Shown here in pieces: positions 18,562 to 27,139 of a stretch of DNA of 64,000 bases (positions are counted from its first letter, which is position 1; every line of letters begins with the position of its first letter). The translations under genes were made by a program, and so were the position numbers. The notes beneath the pieces were generated by a model. It worked only from the letters and a program-made list of their open reading frames with translations, was not told the origin of the DNA and searched no databases. This DNA comes from Spirochaetia bacterium. Lineage in GTDB: Bacteria > Spirochaetota > Spirochaetia > Treponematales > Rectinemataceae. The stretch spans positions 32,713 through 96,712 of the forward strand of contig JARKOY010000105.1 in the NCBI GenBank assembly GCA_029975555.1. Direction: 5' to 3'.

Positions 18562-20350
18562 CGATATCTCCTCCCGTGGCTTGGGCCTTGAGTTCTCCGT
18601 CTATTTTCATAATTTCTTCTAATATCATTTTCTCCTGCGCGATATCCCCATCTCCTGCCTTCACGGACTGGAGCTGTGCCACCAGCTTTTTTCTTTCTTT
18701 TTCCAAGGCAGCCTTTCGTTTCTGGGCCAGACCATCCTGGAGTATCTTCTCGATTCCAGCCTTCAGCTCGCCTGAGGCATCAACCTCGCGGACGAATCGC
18801 ACCGCCGCATCGTCGGCACACAGGGAAAGAATGCCGTCGACATCTTGGACACCCTCTTTTTGAGCCTCTTGAAGCGCTGAAAAAAGGTCTCTCGCCCTTG
18901 GATCATCGATGCTGTCGCTGTCCAGATGCTCCGACAAAAGCCGAAAGGGGTCGCTCGACAAAATGGCCGCCGCGACAAATACCAAATCCGATGTTCGTGC
19001 TGAATGTGAAGTGCCTGACGATGATGACGAAGCGGAAGCGTTCATTGAACGATATATCCCCGATACTTTTGCTTTTGCGTAATCCATTTCAACCGCATGG
19101 GCGCCGACCCCCAGCGTTCGCCCTATTTCCTTTATATACTCCTGGCGCCGAACGTCGGAATCGAGAGCATCTAGAAAGGGAAATAAGAAAGAGACTGCCT
19201 TCGCCTTTCCCTCCATTGTCGAGATGTCGAAAAGTTGGCCGGCACGTGTAAGCAAAAAATGTCCAGCGTTTATAGTATTTTTCGCCATTCTCGTCAATTC
19301 CCCTGCCCCCTTCTTCTCCAAAATCTCCGAAGCATCCTTGCCACCTTCCGGCAAGAGCACCGACGTCTCAAGCCCCACCGCGGCGGCGATCGAGCACGCG
19401 CGTTCGGCGGCGTGCAAGCCAGCCTCGTCGCTGTCAAAACAGAGCACGACTTTTGAAGCTCGGCGACGGATAGCCATGGCCTGGTGGCTGGTAAACGCGG
19501 TCCCCAGAGGGGCGACGGCATTCGTTATGCCTGCGGCGTGAAAAGAGAGCACGTCCATATATCCTTCGCAGATAAGTGCTTCATCTAAACTCTTAATGGA
19601 ATCGATGGCTTGTGAAAGCGCGAAAAGCGTGTCTTGTTTCTTGAAAATCACCGTCTCGGGGCTATTGATATACTTTGGCCCCTCTTGATCCATCGCGCGC
19701 CCTCCAAACGCAATGATCCTCCCCCTTGCATCGCTGATCGGAAACATGATGCGGTCGGCGAACAAGGGCCAATATTGATTATTTTTCGAAAACAGGCCGC
19801 TGTGCTTAAGAAAATTATCGGAATATCCCTTCGTTTTGAGAAATGAATACAGCCACTGCCTGTTCGCGGGCGCATAGCCGAGGCTGAATTTTTCGATGAG
19901 GTCATCGCCCAGCCCTCTCTTGTGGAGCACATCCAACGCCCTCTGCCCTGAAGGATGGTTGATGAGAAACCAATGAAATGTCTTTGAGAGCCTGTCATAC
20001 AGTTCAAACAGGGCCTGGCGATCTTTCTCGCCCTCGGCCGCGTATTCGGATTCTTCGAATTGAAGCTGCACACCAGCCTTTCGGGCGAGTTCTTCCATTG
20101 CCTCCGTGTAGGTCAGCTTCTCGACGTCCATGAGAAATTGGATTATCGAACCACCCTTGTGACAGCCGAAACAATAGAAGAGCCCTGTATCGCTGCTCAC
20201 CGAAAACGAGGGTGTCTTCTCTGTATGGAATGGGCAGAGCCCCCAGTATGAGGCTCCTTTTTTCTGAAGGCGAACATGCTCCTGATACACAGAAAGAAAA
20301 TCCGTCTTGTCGAGTATTTCTTGTCTGATCTGTGGTGATATTCGCGCCAT
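18554..20350 (-). CDS. dnaG: DNA primase
   Basis: Synthesises RNA primers for replication. N-terminal CHC2 zinc finger ([13 protein letters not shown] and [10 protein letters not shown]), catalytic TOPRIM core with the Glu in EGYMDVL and the DSDEAG motif, then a helicase-binding C-terminal part. Length 598, typical. ATG 20350 was chosen because AGGA lies five bases upstream; a longer frame reaching 20389 would overlap mltG. It starts seven bases after mltG and its stop overlaps the rpoD start. Confidence 0.96.
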   Translation of the reverse strand: MARISPQIRQEILDKTDFLSVYQEHVRLQKKGASYWGLCPFHTEKTPSFSVSSDTGLFYCFGCHKGGSIIQFLMDVEKLTYTEAMEELARKAGVQLQFEESEYAAEGEKDRQALFELYDRLSKTFHWFLINHPSGQRALDVLHKRGLGDDLIEKFSLGYAPANRQWLYSFLKTKGYSDNFLKHSGLFSKNNQYWPLFADRIMFPISDARGRIIAFGGRAMDQEGPKYINSPETVIFKKQDTLFALSQAIDSIKSLDEALICEGYMDVLSFHAAGITNAVAPLGTAFTSHQAMAIRRRASKVVLCFDSDEAGLHAAERACSIAAAVGLETSVLLPEGGKDASEILEKKGAGELTRMAKNTINAGHFLLTRAGQLFDISTMEGKAKAVSFLFPFLDALDSDVRRQEYIKEIGRTLGVGAHAVEMDYAKAKVSGIYRSMNASASSSSSGTSHSARTSDLVFVAAAILSSDPFRLLSEHLDSDSIDDPRARDLFSALQEAQKEGVQDVDGILSLCADDAAVRFVREVDASGELKAGIEKILQDGLAQKRKAALEKERKKLVAQLQSVKAGDGDIAQEKMILEEIMKIDGELKAQATGGDIDE

Positions 20351-20357
20351 TCTTATC

Positions 20358-21377
20358 CTAGAGCCCCTTCGGAATGATCGCCACTTCATTGTGTTCAGCC
20401 AACGTACGAGAAAATCGATGTTTTCCGGAAGAGGCGTTCTCTAATCTAAAATACAGAAAATCCGTTTCCGAGGGAAATAATACGGCTCTAAGGCTTATTT
20501 CTCCAGGGTTCGAGATCGGTCCCGGGGGCAAACCTCTGTGAATGTAGGTATTATAAGGATCTTTTACTCTCAAATCATTGTAGTACACGACCGAAGGATG
20601 TGGTCGCCCCAGATGTTCTGTCAACACATAGACCACTGTGGCACAAGACTGCAAGGGCATCTGTGCCGCAAGCCGATTGAAGAACACCGAAGCGATGATC
20701 GGCGCGTCTTCCGGTAGTCGGTACTCTCTCTCGACTATAGAGGCAAGGATGACATCTCGATGAAGTTCCTCTTCAGGGATCTGTTGTCCCCCTATCTTCT
20801 TGATGACTGCACGGAAGTTGGAAACCATCTGCTCGATGATCTCTTGAGGATCGCTTTTCTCTTCAAAGAAATAGGTGTCGGGGAAGAGATAGCCTTCACA
20901 GGTTGCGGCAGGAATACCCAATGTTTCGGCGAATTCCGGGTTGTTTACTTCTTTCAAAAAAGCTTCCTTGGACACGATGTTCTGAGATTCCAAAATCTGG
21001 GCTATTTGACTGGCTGTCCTGCCCTCAGGAATGATCACTTTCTTGGCCATGGTCTCTCCACGGACCAATTTTTGGGCGACTAAAAACGGCGAAAGCAGAG
21101 GGGCAAAGCTGTAGGTCCCTGGCTTTATTGTGCGATCTGCCCCAAAAAGGCGCATGCAGAACCCAAAGACTTTCGACGAAGGGATGACGTGCGCATCCTT
21201 AAGCTCACGCGCTACAGCGCTGAGGCTTGCGCCTTTTCTGATTTTTATTTCGACGCCGTCCTTCCTAAAAGGCGGAATCACCATCAAAATGCTGAAGACA
21301 AGCAATACGATGATACCTAAGAGCGCAATGAACTGTCCGAAGGCCTTCATTGTAGAAGATCTCATTGTGCGCCCCAT
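20358..21377 (-). CDS. mltG: Endolytic murein transglycosylase MltG (YceG-like)
   Basis: Cuts nascent glycan strands in the inner-membrane periphery, setting strand length. One N-terminal membrane helix (about residues 13-32), a LysM-like segment (KIRKGASLSAVARELKD), then the YceG domain with the catalytic Glu in ASIVEREY and the conserved HRGLPPGPISNPGE motif. 339 residues, normal length. ATG 21377 has GGAG five bases upstream; ATG 21365 or 21350 are possible. Its start overlaps the preceding gene by 16 bases. Confidence 0.92.
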   Translation of the reverse strand: MGRTMRSSTMKAFGQFIALLGIIVLLVFSILMVIPPFRKDGVEIKIRKGASLSAVARELKDAHVIPSSKVFGFCMRLFGADRTIKPGTYSFAPLLSPFLVAQKLVRGETMAKKVIIPEGRTASQIAQILESQNIVSKEAFLKEVNNPEFAETLGIPAATCEGYLFPDTYFFEEKSDPQEIIEQMVSNFRAVIKKIGGQQIPEEELHRDVILASIVEREYRLPEDAPIIASVFFNRLAAQMPLQSCATVVYVLTEHLGRPHPSVVYYNDLRVKDPYNTYIHRGLPPGPISNPGEISLRAVLFPSETDFLYFRLENASSGKHRFSRTLAEHNEVAIIPKGL

Positions 21378-21847
21378 TCGGTCTCCAGTCCTTTTAGTTC
21401 CGCAACGTCTTCAATTGACAGCGGTGGATTTTGGCGACGCTCTACGATCGCATTTAGGATTGTTTCAGAAGGAACGATTGCACCTTGCCCGATTCCTGGG
21501 CATGCGTTACCTTCTTCCGTCCAGCGCTGTTCATCCTCCAACACGCTCTCCCAAAAAGGGTAGGTCCTGCACTGCGCCGGTCTGACCTCATAGACGACGC
21601 ACCCCTCTCGCCCCAGAAAAATGCAGTCATGATTCTCCTTTTCCTTGAGGCTCAATGTAAGGGTAATGCCTATGTTGATGGGTCTACAATACTCGAAGGC
21701 GAACGTGCGCTTGGAGACATGCAGATAGTTGCTTAAGGCCTCCAGGTCTTTTTGAGAGAGCCATACATATCCTGGCTGGCCACCGCAGCACTGATTGCAG
21801 CGCACACATACGAAACGATGTGGTCTGGAGAGCATTCCTTGATCCAT
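21362..21847 (-). CDS. YkgJ-family cysteine cluster protein
   Basis: 161 residues with the Cys pattern of the YkgJ/CxxCxxCC family: CVRCNQCCGG at the N-terminus, then CIFLGREGCVVYEVRPAQCRTYPFW. These Cys are thought to bind zinc or an Fe-S cluster; the biochemical role is unknown. The open frame extends upstream to 22102 straight through both tRNA genes, so that extension is not coding; ATG 21847 has GGTGA a few bases upstream. It follows the tRNA terminator by 12 bases and overlaps mltG. Confidence 0.85.
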   Translation of the reverse strand: MDQGMLSRPHRFVCVRCNQCCGGQPGYVWLSQKDLEALSNYLHVSKRTFAFEYCRPINIGITLTLSLKEKENHDCIFLGREGCVVYEVRPAQCRTYPFWESVLEDEQRWTEEGNACPGIGQGAIVPSETILNAIVERRQNPPLSIEDVAELKGLETEWGAQ

Positions 21848-21859
21848 ATCATCACCAAC

Positions 21860-21898
21860 AAAAAAGGGCTGCCCAAGAAAAAAATCCTTGGACAACCC
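21860..21898 (-). terminator. Intrinsic terminator after tRNA-Tyr
   Basis: Minus strand: a 12-pair stem (21887-21898 with 21866-21877, two or three G-U pairs), a nine-base T-rich loop and a six-T tail (21860-21865). It sits between the tRNA pair and the ykgJ-mltG-dnaG-rpoD genes on the same strand, so it either ends the tRNA transcript or attenuates read-through into those genes. Confidence 0.8.
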
Positions 21899-21902
21899 GT
21901 TG

Positions 21903-21985
21903 TGGGGAGAGAAGGATTTGAACCTTCGAAGGCGAAAGCCAACAGATTTACAGTCTGCCCCCTTTGACCACTCGGGAATCTCCCC
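21903..21985 (-). tRNA. tRNA-Tyr (GTA)
   Basis: Cloverleaf on the minus strand with acceptor GGGGAGA/TCTCCCC, the anticodon GTA in ACTGTAAAT, a long class II variable arm and T-arm GGTTCAAATCC. About 83 nt including the discriminator A. The 3' CCA is not encoded (the bases after the acceptor read ACA). Confidence 0.95.
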
Positions 21986-22011
21986 AATGAATGATGGACT
22001 TCCGTCCCTCG

Positions 22012-22084
22012 AGCCATCTCCCGGAATCGAACCGGGGACCCCGAGATTACAAGTCACGTGCTCTGCCAACTGAGCTAAGATGGC
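22012..22084 (-). tRNA. tRNA-Thr (TGT)
   Basis: Minus-strand cloverleaf of 73 nt: acceptor GCCATCT/AGATGGC, D-arm GCTCAGTTGGCAGAGC, anticodon TGT in CTTGTAA, T-arm GGTTCGATTCC. CCA is not encoded. It is the first gene of a two-tRNA transcript, 26 bases before tRNA-Tyr. Confidence 0.95.
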
Positions 22085-22100
22085 GTGGGCAACGTTGGGC

Positions 22101-22130
22101 ACTATATACGAAAGATCAGGATTTCGTCAA
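22101..22130 (-). promoter_or_regulatory. Promoter of the tRNA-Thr/Tyr transcript
   Basis: Minus strand: -35 TTGACG (22125-22130) and -10 TATATA (22103-22108, 16-base spacer) or TATAGT (22101-22106, 18-base spacer). A GC-rich discriminator GCCC follows, as is common at stable-RNA promoters. A perfect ten-base palindrome CCTCGCGAGG lies directly upstream of the -35. Confidence 0.7.
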
Positions 22131-22192
22131 GGCCTCGCGAGGTTTTCCTGTGGATGATCTGTGCCTGATACGCGGAGCCTCTGGCATCCTTC

Positions 22193-22954
22193 CTAAAATA
22201 CCGAGGTGCCGTTGAGCGAAGGATCGTGGAACGCCCTGGGGTGAATTTCGACCAGGCTCACGGCAATAAAGCCCTGGGAGACTGCATGGTGATCCGAAAA
22301 AACGTCAGGCGTGCGTTCCTGCCTTCCCTCGGCGAGAAAACAATAGGTATAGCCATCCGCACCATCAAAGCATTTGAGATTGTCGAAGTATCTGTTCTTG
22401 CCCGGCGAGGCCCAAACTGCCTTCAAATCTCTGCATGAGGTCGATGGCCCGTTGATATTGATGAAAGAATCGGGCTTCCACAGGGCCACAAGGCGCTCAA
22501 GGTTGTCCGTAAGAAATGAAGTCAGCCCCCGATACTCGAGATTCTCGCCGAAGGCTGCGCAAGATACTGCGATCGCGGGTATGCCCACAAGCGCAGCCTG
22601 TCTTGCCGCACCGCAGGTTCCGGAGTAGATGATGTCGGTGCCGAGATTCGGGCCCCTGTTGATCCCAGAGATCACCACATCGGGCATCTCGTGGAGCACG
22701 GCGAGGCCTGCCACAATGATACAGTCGGCAGGCGTCCCGGAGCAGCTGTAGCGGAAATCCCCCAATTTCTTGATTTTCGTGGGCCTCTTCAAGGTCATCG
22801 CATGGCTGACACCCGATCGCTCATGTTCCGGCGCGACAGTCCACACTTCATGACGTGGCTCCCCCTTTTCGTCTCTCAATCCATGCAAGGCATCGATGAG
22901 TGCACCCAGTCCATCTGATTGTATACCGTCATCATTCGTCAATAGTATCCTCAT
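22193..22954 (-). CDS. surE: 5'/3'-nucleotidase SurE
   Basis: Metal-dependent phosphatase acting on nucleoside monophosphates. The 253 residues show the metal-binding NDDG at residues 7-10, SGVSHAMT and the SGINRGPNLGTDIIYSGT region. Length is normal. It lies 38 bases downstream of the GalK-like gene on the same strand and ends about 60 bases before the tRNA promoter. Confidence 0.94.
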   Translation of the reverse strand: MRILLTNDDGIQSDGLGALIDALHGLRDEKGEPRHEVWTVAPEHERSGVSHAMTLKRPTKIKKLGDFRYSCSGTPADCIIVAGLAVLHEMPDVVISGINRGPNLGTDIIYSGTCGAARQAALVGIPAIAVSCAAFGENLEYRGLTSFLTDNLERLVALWKPDSFININGPSTSCRDLKAVWASPGKNRYFDNLKCFDGADGYTYCFLAEGRQERTPDVFSDHHAVSQGFIAVSLVEIHPRAFHDPSLNGTSVF

Positions 22955-22992
22955 GTGAGCTCCAATCGTACATATTGTTGCGGAAGTTTGAT

Positions 22993-24150
22993 TCAGTGTT
23001 CGAGAATGCGCAGACCAGCACCTGTCGAAACTTCGTGCACTATGGGCCGAAAGCCGAATATTCGCTCATACTCTTCCAATTTACGAAGATATGCTTCCTT
23101 TTCCTCATGTTTAAGAATTGTGAGCGTACTTCCTCCGAAACCTTGTCCCACCAGCCTTGAACAGAGCACGCCGTCGAGCTCAAGGGCCCGTTTTGTAAGC
23201 CAATCTATTTCAGGACAAGAAATTTCATAGAGGCTGCGTAAGGAAGCGTGAGATTTATTGACGACTTTGCCGAACCCCACATAATCCTGGCGAGAAAGGG
23301 CATCTTCCGCCTCGCTCACCCTCCGAACTTCTTCGAGCACATGTAGGCATCGTCTCCGCTTTCGCTCAGGCACGATGCCCAGAAGTTCGTCTAGCTCTCT
23401 AGGTGCGATCTCCCGAATCGAGCGATTTTGTCCGGCGGCGAGCACCGACAGACAGGTGTTGCAATCTGCAGTCCGCTGCTCCAACTCCGCTTCGACTGAA
23501 GCGCGCGGCACCTTCGAATCTGTGAGCAACATCTCCCATGGCTCCGGCAAAAATTGAATACCTCGCCGTTTTTTCAGACGCAGGTCGATGAGTGATAGAC
23601 TGCGGCCAGCCGGTGCCGTCATGCCGAGGTAATTGGTGATCGGCAACTCTTTTTCAAAGAATAGGGATTGAGCTTTCCACGCGTGGAAGGCGAGCTCGTC
23701 CTGCTTGAGATCGAGGTTGTAGAGAGTCTTAAAAATATTGGCCGTTGCCATGTTGAGCGCGGCGCTGATGCCCAACCCAAGGCCGAGGGGCACAGTGCTT
23801 TGAATCGTCACATTGAGCCCTCTAGGCTCAATGTCAAATGTGCGCCAAAAATAGTCGCAGATACTCTTTATGTGGTTGGCCCAACGGTCTTCCCTTTTGT
23901 ACTTTAAAGTGACGATGTTGGCACGCTTGCGTTCATTGAAATCTGCGGCGTGAAACCGGAGAGAATTATCTTTTCTGAAAGAAATCGCGACCTTCACTTC
24001 AAAAGAGAGGCAGGCCGCCATAACGAGCCCGTCGGTAAAATCTGTATGCTCACCAAGAATCTTCACAATTGCAGGCGCTGCTGAAGCACAATCCGGAGAT
24101 ATTTCATATTCTGCTTGATGAATTGCAAAAATATCCTTCATTATGCTCAT
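22993..24150 (-). CDS. GalK-type GHMP kinase with missing catalytic residues
   Basis: 385 residues with the layout of galactokinase: motif 1 ILGEHTDF (about 31-38), motif 2 PLGLGLGISAA (121-131) and motif 3 GQGFGGST (335-342). Glu34, His35 and Asp37, which bind sugar in true GalK, are kept. However, the catalytic Arg of the usual GRVN is Ile28 (APAIVK), the catalytic Asp of the usual GxMDQ is Thr178 (YLGMTAPAG), and the Ser-rich P-loop is reduced. It therefore probably does not phosphorylate galactose in the standard way; it could be a sensor, scaffold or a kinase with another mechanism. ATG 24150 has AGGA five bases upstream. Confidence 0.8.
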   Translation of the reverse strand: MSIMKDIFAIHQAEYEISPDCASAAPAIVKILGEHTDFTDGLVMAACLSFEVKVAISFRKDNSLRFHAADFNERKRANIVTLKYKREDRWANHIKSICDYFWRTFDIEPRGLNVTIQSTVPLGLGLGISAALNMATANIFKTLYNLDLKQDELAFHAWKAQSLFFEKELPITNYLGMTAPAGRSLSLIDLRLKKRRGIQFLPEPWEMLLTDSKVPRASVEAELEQRTADCNTCLSVLAAGQNRSIREIAPRELDELLGIVPERKRRRCLHVLEEVRRVSEAEDALSRQDYVGFGKVVNKSHASLRSLYEISCPEIDWLTKRALELDGVLCSRLVGQGFGGSTLTILKHEEKEAYLRKLEEYERIFGFRPIVHEVSTGAGLRILEH

Positions 24151-24173
24151 TCTATCCTATTTGTCCCGTATCT

Positions 24174-24494
24174 TCAACTAAATTTTGACGCTTCATTTAA
24201 AAGATGCTTAATTTTCTCCAACTTCCTTTTTGTCTCTTTTGCCTCTGCTTTATATTTCTGTCTCTCGACAATCTTGGCCTGCATGGACCTGCACTGCCAC
24301 GAATCGGCCTTCCCCAGATATCGACTGCAAACCCGACAGCCTTCCCGCCACTGCAGATAGGCGTACATCGTGTTGTACCGAGGTTTTATGACGATACTGC
24401 CTTTGGGCCTGGACGCGCACTCGTTTTCGAGTCGCTGAAGACGATTCTGAAGCAGTCTTTCCTCATAGAGCAGCGCCTGAACTACCGATTCCAT
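24174..24494 (-). CDS. Small coiled-coil protein, DUF6788-like
   Basis: About 106 residues from ATG 24494 (the frame is open to 24530, and neither start has a clear ribosome site). An N-terminal and a C-terminal helix of coiled-coil type flank a middle segment KGSIVIKPRYNTMYAYLQWREG followed by Cys-rich VCSRYLGKADSWQC. The KGSI...Y.Y...REG...SRYLGK pattern recalls a family of small uncharacterised proteins (DUF6788, from memory). It lies 23 bases upstream of the GalK-like gene. Confidence 0.6.
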   Translation of the reverse strand: MESVVQALLYEERLLQNRLQRLENECASRPKGSIVIKPRYNTMYAYLQWREGCRVCSRYLGKADSWQCRSMQAKIVERQKYKAEAKETKRKLEKIKHLLNEASKFS

Positions 24495-24569
24495 GAATAA
24501 AATATTAATATTGCTCGCATGTCCATGCAATCTGAAAATATTAAAAAATTATAAAAATCTGTCTATTTC

Positions 24570-24597
24570 TTGCATTCCTTTACCAAAAACATATACT
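24570..24597 (+). promoter_or_regulatory. Putative promoter of the MEMO gene
   Basis: -35 TTGCAT (24570-24575), 16-base spacer, -10 TATACT (24592-24597), in the AT-rich divergent gap and 18 bases before ATG 24616. Confidence 0.55.
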
Positions 24598-24615
24598 TAA
24601 GACATAGAGAAACCA

Positions 24616-25437
24616 ATGTACACAGAACGACTGATCCGCGCCCCTTTGTTAGCAGGAATTTTCTATCCTTCTGACGCTGGCCAGCTTCAATCGGAATTAC
24701 GGCGGCTCACGCAAGGTGCAAAAACCATGCCGCGCCCTGCATGCGCCATCATCGCCCCTCATGGAAGTCTTATGTACAGCGGCAAGATTGTCGCAGAAGC
24801 ATGGAGTACGCTCGTCGGGGCGACTCCTTCGCTCATCGTCATCGCCGGCCCCGCCCATCTTCCTTACGAAGAGGGCGTGTTCCTTCCAGAATCGACACAA
24901 TTCGAAATACCAGGCACACTGTTTTCTGTGGATAGTGGTCTTGAGGAATATCTTCTTGCACGAATACCGGCATTGAAGAAAAACGATCTGCCTCACCTGG
25001 AAGATCACTCTATAGAGATGCAGCTGCCTTTTGCGGCGTACTTCTTTCCTGGCGTCCCCATTCTCCCCTTCCTTGTTTCGGGCAGAGAACAGCGCACGGT
25101 CGAGGCTGCCACCGAGTTGTTGCAAGAAATACGTATCTGTGTCGGGAATAAGGGAGTCTTGGTGATTTCGTCGGACTTGGCGGTCAGCGAGACAGCCGAA
25201 ACGTGCGATTCGCTCTCGAGAGAATTCATTGCATCGTTATCCGAGCCGAGCAACGAACCTTTTCATGGCTTCGATGCTTCACGCCACTCTTTCTGTGGAG
25301 AAGCTGCAATTCGAGCGTTTAGGACCGCCTGTCCTCACGCGAAACCTATGCTTGTGGATTATGCAAACTCGTCCGCATTCAGAGAGCACGGCGATGAACT
25401 CGTCGTCGGTTATGGGGCAATAAGCTTCAAGGAGTAG
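24616..25437 (+). CDS. AmmeMemoRadiSam system protein B (MEMO1 family)
   Basis: 273 residues of the MEMO family, related to extradiol dioxygenases. Metal-site candidates are the His of IIAPHG, the His of AGPAHLPYEEG and the EDHSIEMQLPF motif, all at the expected spacing. The family's partners are AMMECR1-domain proteins and a radical SAM enzyme; the AMMECR1 gene follows three bases downstream. The reaction is not firmly known. A GAGA a few bases upstream is only a weak ribosome site. Confidence 0.88.
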   Translation: MYTERLIRAPLLAGIFYPSDAGQLQSELRRLTQGAKTMPRPACAIIAPHGSLMYSGKIVAEAWSTLVGATPSLIVIAGPAHLPYEEGVFLPESTQFEIPGTLFSVDSGLEEYLLARIPALKKNDLPHLEDHSIEMQLPFAAYFFPGVPILPFLVSGREQRTVEAATELLQEIRICVGNKGVLVISSDLAVSETAETCDSLSREFIASLSEPSNEPFHGFDASRHSFCGEAAIRAFRTACPHAKPMLVDYANSSAFREHGDELVVGYGAISFKE

Positions 25438-25440
25438 GTC

Positions 25441-25983
25441 GTGGATTTTTCCTTATCTCTCGATGATCAAAAGAAGCTTTTGCAGTATGCGCGCGACGTC
25501 ATTCGTGCTTCGCTGTATCATCAAGGGGAGCCAGAAGCGCCGGCGCTCTCGACCACCTTGCGCTGTGGTGCTTTTGTGACACTGATGAAAGCTGGCTCGT
25601 TGAGAGGCTGCATAGGCCGCATGCAGAGCAGCGATCCCCTCGTGACCACAGTGTCCGAAATGGCGTATGCGGCGGCATTTGAGGACCCCCGCTTTCCTCC
25701 TCTGAGAAAGGAGGAATTGGAACTCATTGACATTGAGATTACACTCTTGTCTCCATTGCGGCCGATCGCTCCGGAGGATGTTGTCGTCGGCAGGCATGGC
25801 ATCCTCATCTCCGCGTGGGGAAGATCGGGGGTGCTTTTACCGCAGGTGCCTGTGGAATATGGCTGGGATCGAGAAACATTCCTCGACCAGGTTTGCAGAA
25901 AGGCTGGGCTGCCCACCGACGCGTGGAAATCTTCTCAAGCCCAGCTCTATGGATTTGAAGGTTTTGTTTTTTCAGAGTCGTGA
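25441..25983 (+). CDS. AmmeMemoRadiSam system protein A (AMMECR1 domain)
   Basis: 180 residues with the AMMECR1 signature LRGCIG (in MKAGSLRGCIGRM) and DIEITLLSPLRPI. Start is GTG 25441, with AAGGAG spanning the preceding stop. It is presumably coupled to the MEMO gene. Its last 37 bases overlap the end of the converging FemAB-like gene. The third member of the system, a radical SAM enzyme, is not beside it. Confidence 0.9.
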   Translation: MDFSLSLDDQKKLLQYARDVIRASLYHQGEPEAPALSTTLRCGAFVTLMKAGSLRGCIGRMQSSDPLVTTVSEMAYAAAFEDPRFPPLRKEELELIDIEITLLSPLRPIAPEDVVVGRHGILISAWGRSGVLLPQVPVEYGWDRETFLDQVCRKAGLPTDAWKSSQAQLYGFEGFVFSES

Positions 25984-27110
25984 TTTTTTGAAGAATCGCC
26001 TGGCGTTGGGCCGAGGCCACGGTTTTGGAAAACCGAACGGCCGAGCCTGCCTACATTCTTTTTTACTTTTTTGTGCCAAAAGAGGCGCAACCGTTCCCCT
26101 GTTCTGAACACCCGATAGGCGATCGGACGGAATCCCAGGTCATACGCCCCGCAGCGGTGTACGATGTCGCCTCCAAATCCTGTCTTGAAAAGAAAAAGTC
26201 CCGCCATCGGATGAGAGGCGTCATGCCCCTCAGGTGGTATGCCAAAAAAGTCATAGGTCTTTTCGCCACGTTTTTTTGCCTCTGTAATGGCATGCCACTG
26301 CAGTGCATAGGTGGGCATGAGATTGCGGCGTTTATCCGAAGAGGCCCCGTAGAGATATGTAGCTTGTCCGTCCATGTGGAGCACGATGATGCCTGCGAGC
26401 GCATCACCCTCGTGGCGCGCGATATAGAGAGAAAGACATGGCCCTGATTCCGAGGAGACTTCCGATGCCGTCTCAAAGAGGGTTCTGTAATACGATTCTG
26501 GATGAATGGCGATCTTGTCCCGTTTCGCAGTCTCCCTATAGAGGTCCATGAAGGTCGGAAGGCCGAGGATGCCCTCGTCCTTCACAGAAACCCCTTTTTT
26601 CTGAGATAGGCGAATGTTATAGCGCCATTTAGGTTTCATCCCGGTAAGAAGTTCTTCTTCGCTCTTCGTGATATCCAGAATGACCGTATCCGGAACCTGA
26701 ATATCAGCACCCTTATGGAGACTCAATTTTTTTGTGGAATCAGGTGCAGAGGATGCTCTCCATGGCAAATCGAAGCGGATAAAAATATCAGCTCCGCCCA
26801 ATGATCTGCCGATGGCCCTTCCGAGTGCCGCCAGCGCCTCCCACCGTTGGGGCAGCGCTTCCAATTCCGCCGCGCCGAATGGAACATAGAGAAACGTAAA
26901 AATTTTCGCAAACCTTCTCCGCAGCACAAGGATGTGACCGCGTATGTTCTCTTCCTCGAAGGAATAAGAGCATGAAAAGGCCTGCCACCCTGTCCGGGCC
27001 TTGAACAGGCCCCAGAATTTGGTCTGCAGGAAACTCTCCACCCCATGCTCCGGAACGCAATCATCCGCAGCCTCAATGGGAGAAACATGAAGACTCGGCA
27101 AACCTTTCAT
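25947..27110 (-). CDS. FemA/FemB/FemX-like peptidyltransferase (GNAT fold)
   Basis: 387 residues resembling aminoacyl-tRNA-dependent transferases that add residues to the peptidoglycan stem peptide, with duplicated acetyltransferase-like halves. Supportive segments: FLQTKFWGLFKARTGW, KPKWRYNIRLSQKKGV and YDFFGIPPEGHDASHPMAGL, FKTGFGG. ATG 27110 has AGGG four bases upstream; a TTG at 27143 overlapping the metG stop is an alternative. Downstream of metG on the same strand. The C-terminal tail is basic and overlaps the AMMECR1 gene by 37 bases. Confidence 0.8.
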   Translation of the reverse strand: MKGLPSLHVSPIEAADDCVPEHGVESFLQTKFWGLFKARTGWQAFSCSYSFEEENIRGHILVLRRRFAKIFTFLYVPFGAAELEALPQRWEALAALGRAIGRSLGGADIFIRFDLPWRASSAPDSTKKLSLHKGADIQVPDTVILDITKSEEELLTGMKPKWRYNIRLSQKKGVSVKDEGILGLPTFMDLYRETAKRDKIAIHPESYYRTLFETASEVSSESGPCLSLYIARHEGDALAGIIVLHMDGQATYLYGASSDKRRNLMPTYALQWHAITEAKKRGEKTYDFFGIPPEGHDASHPMAGLFLFKTGFGGDIVHRCGAYDLGFRPIAYRVFRTGERLRLFWHKKVKKNVGRLGRSVFQNRGLGPTPGDSSKNHDSEKTKPSNP

Positions 27111-27139
27111 ACTGCCCTGGCGTGGAGGGAAAACACGGC

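Noticed and set aside
21848..22102. Extended N-terminus of the Cys-cluster protein through two tRNA genes
   Set aside because: The extension encodes the tRNA-Thr and tRNA-Tyr sequences and a terminator; ATG 21847 is the credible start.
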